A stretch of DNA of 46,529 bases from assembly GCF_017377505.1 (NCBI RefSeq), contig NZ_JAFREN010000021.1:1-46529 (forward strand). Reading direction: 5' to 3'. The notes beneath the pieces are model-generated. The model did not search any database and was not told the origin of the DNA. It saw only the letters and a list, made by a program, of their open reading frames with translations. How positions within the stretch are numbered: the first letter of the stretch is position 1; every line of letters starts with the position of its first letter. The position numbers were made by a program, and so were the translations under genes. Shown one piece after another: positions 45,848 to 46,529 of this stretch. This DNA comes from Enterococcus sp. DIV0212c. Lineage in GTDB: Bacteria; Bacillota; Bacilli; Lactobacillales; Enterococcaceae.

Positions 45848-46420
45848 ATGGACAAAGATACGAAAAATACAAGAACGAGAATTATTCAAATAGCAACACG
45901 ATTATTTATGGATAATGGATATCAGAGTACTTCAACGAGACAAATTGCCAAGTTAGCTGAGGTGACTCAACCTAATTTGTACCATCACTTCAAAAATAAA
46001 GAAGAGGTATATGTTGGAGTCATCGAAAATTTATTAAGCGATGTGAACGAAGCGTTATTGGCTATTGTTGATGATCACACGCTTGATACGATCAGTAAAC
46101 TACAAGCATTTGCGGAGTGTTTAAAGACAAAGCATCCGTTTGATTTTGACTTAATGATGCATGATTTTCAAACGAAGTTAACAAAAGAGACGCAACTTAA
46201 GTTATTTATGCTTTGGAATCAATCATACAAAGCTCCGTTGTTGAGACTTTTTGAAGAAAGTGATTTTTTGATGCGAACTGGCTTATCTCCTGAAATCACA
46301 ACGACACATTTCCTTAATACATTATCTCCATATATCAAAACGGAGCAAAGCGAATCAGCTTTATCCATCCCTCAAGTTGTGGATCTGTTTGTCAATGGAA
46401 TCTCAAAAAATAAACAATAA
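45848..46420 (+). CDS. TetR-family transcriptional regulator
   Basis: 190 residues. The N-terminal helix-turn-helix (about 9-56) is typical: IIQIATRLFMDNGYQSTSTR, then IAKLAEVTQPNLYHHFKNKEEV. The C-terminal ligand domain has no close match that could be read. AGGTGG is 7 bases before the ATG. It lies 62 bases after the TspO-like gene in the same direction and is the probable regulator of the operon; a fatty acid or acyl-phosphate ligand would fit the neighbours but is guesswork. Confidence 0.9.
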   Translation: MDKDTKNTRTRIIQIATRLFMDNGYQSTSTRQIAKLAEVTQPNLYHHFKNKEEVYVGVIENLLSDVNEALLAIVDDHTLDTISKLQAFAECLKTKHPFDFDLMMHDFQTKLTKETQLKLFMLWNQSYKAPLLRLFEESDFLMRTGLSPEITTTHFLNTLSPYIKTEQSESALSIPQVVDLFVNGISKNKQ

Positions 46421-46466
46421 AAGAAGAACCAACGCAATGTATTAACTGCGATTGGTTCTTCTTTTA
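46419..46466. terminator. Bidirectional terminator after the TetR gene
   Basis: AAAAGAAGAACCAA pairs with TTGGTTCTTCTTTT with inner GCA/TGC, T runs on both strands, between convergent genes. Confidence 0.92.
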
Positions 46467-46470
46467 TTGT

Positions 46471-46529
46471 TTAATTTCTATTTTGTTTTCCAGCATTGCG
46501 TCCTTTGCCAGAACCATTGTTTTGGTACT
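46471..46529 (-). CDS. C-terminal tail of a minus-strand gene (partial)
   Basis: On the minus strand one frame reads YQNNGSGKGRNAGKQNRN then TAA at 46471, directly before the bidirectional terminator. A Gly/Asn/Arg/Lys-rich end of this kind is typical of DEAD-box RNA helicases such as CshA, but 19 codons cannot prove it. The gene continues beyond the window. Confidence 0.45.
   Translation of the reverse strand, partial: YQNNGSGKGRNAGKQNRN

Overview
This window is low-GC Firmicutes chromosome, almost certainly an Enterococcus of or near the E. faecalis group. The phoH-pgpH-ybeY-dgkA-era-recO-glyQS block, the hom-thrC-thrB/ppsR/zur/rpsU/yqeY block, strong AGGAGG ribosome binding sites and TTGACA/TATAAT promoters all point that way. 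No CRISPR array, tRNA, rRNA, insertion sequence or prophage gene was seen; the DNA is mostly housekeeping with a few accessory units.

Layout. (1) 1-3.2 kb, minus strand: a P1B-4 type metal efflux ATPase with two Fur-box-like palindromes upstream, then uppP. (2) 3.3-8.5 kb: an EIIA-Glc type protein followed by a complete MurNAc (cell-wall sugar) uptake and recycling set, mupG-murQ-murP, and its RpiR regulator. (3) 8.6-10.6 kb: a histidine phosphatase, a glyoxalase-II-like hydrolase and a small membrane protein. (4) 10.8-14.7 kb: guanine deaminase, an NCS2 purine permease and GMP reductase, with PurBox-like CGAAC motifs before guaD and guaC. (5) 14.9-16.2 kb: a PadR regulator and HAAS-domain membrane protein pair with a palindrome-rich promoter. 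(6) 16.3-20.2 kb: a vitamin B6 salvage locus (ECF S component, pdxK, MocR regulator) and a nitroreductase. (7) 20.3-26.6 kb: phosphoglucomutase, proC, a CzrA-like metal sensor, hom-thrC-thrB. (8) 26.7-29 kb: ppsR, zur, rpsU, yqeY. (9) 29.4-31.9 kb: a lone large surface protein with a WxL-like C-terminus. (10) 32.2-41.8 kb: phoH, pgpH, ybeY, dgkA, era, recO, then a glycyl T-box, an 80-residue unknown ORF, glyQ and glyS. (11) 41.9-46.4 kb: a TetR-linked operon of a DUF2177 membrane protein, a one-chain FakA/FakB-like (DAK2 + DegV) protein, a DUF1295 membrane enzyme and a TspO-like membrane protein. The window ends in the C-terminal tail of a minus-strand gene.

How the genes work together. Region 2 imports MurNAc or MurNAc-GlcNAc by the PTS and delivers GlcNAc-6-P to amino-sugar metabolism. 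Region 4 rebalances guanine and adenine nucleotides. Region 6 captures and phosphorylates B6 vitamers under the MocR regulator. Region 11 is the best candidate for an undescribed system: a likely fatty-acid phosphorylating fusion with three lipid-associated membrane proteins, preceded by a perfect 22-bp palindrome that is a candidate operator for the terminal TetR protein. Start codons were chosen from ribosome binding site spacing and often lie inside a longer open frame; three (guaD, phoH, pgpH) are probably TTG.
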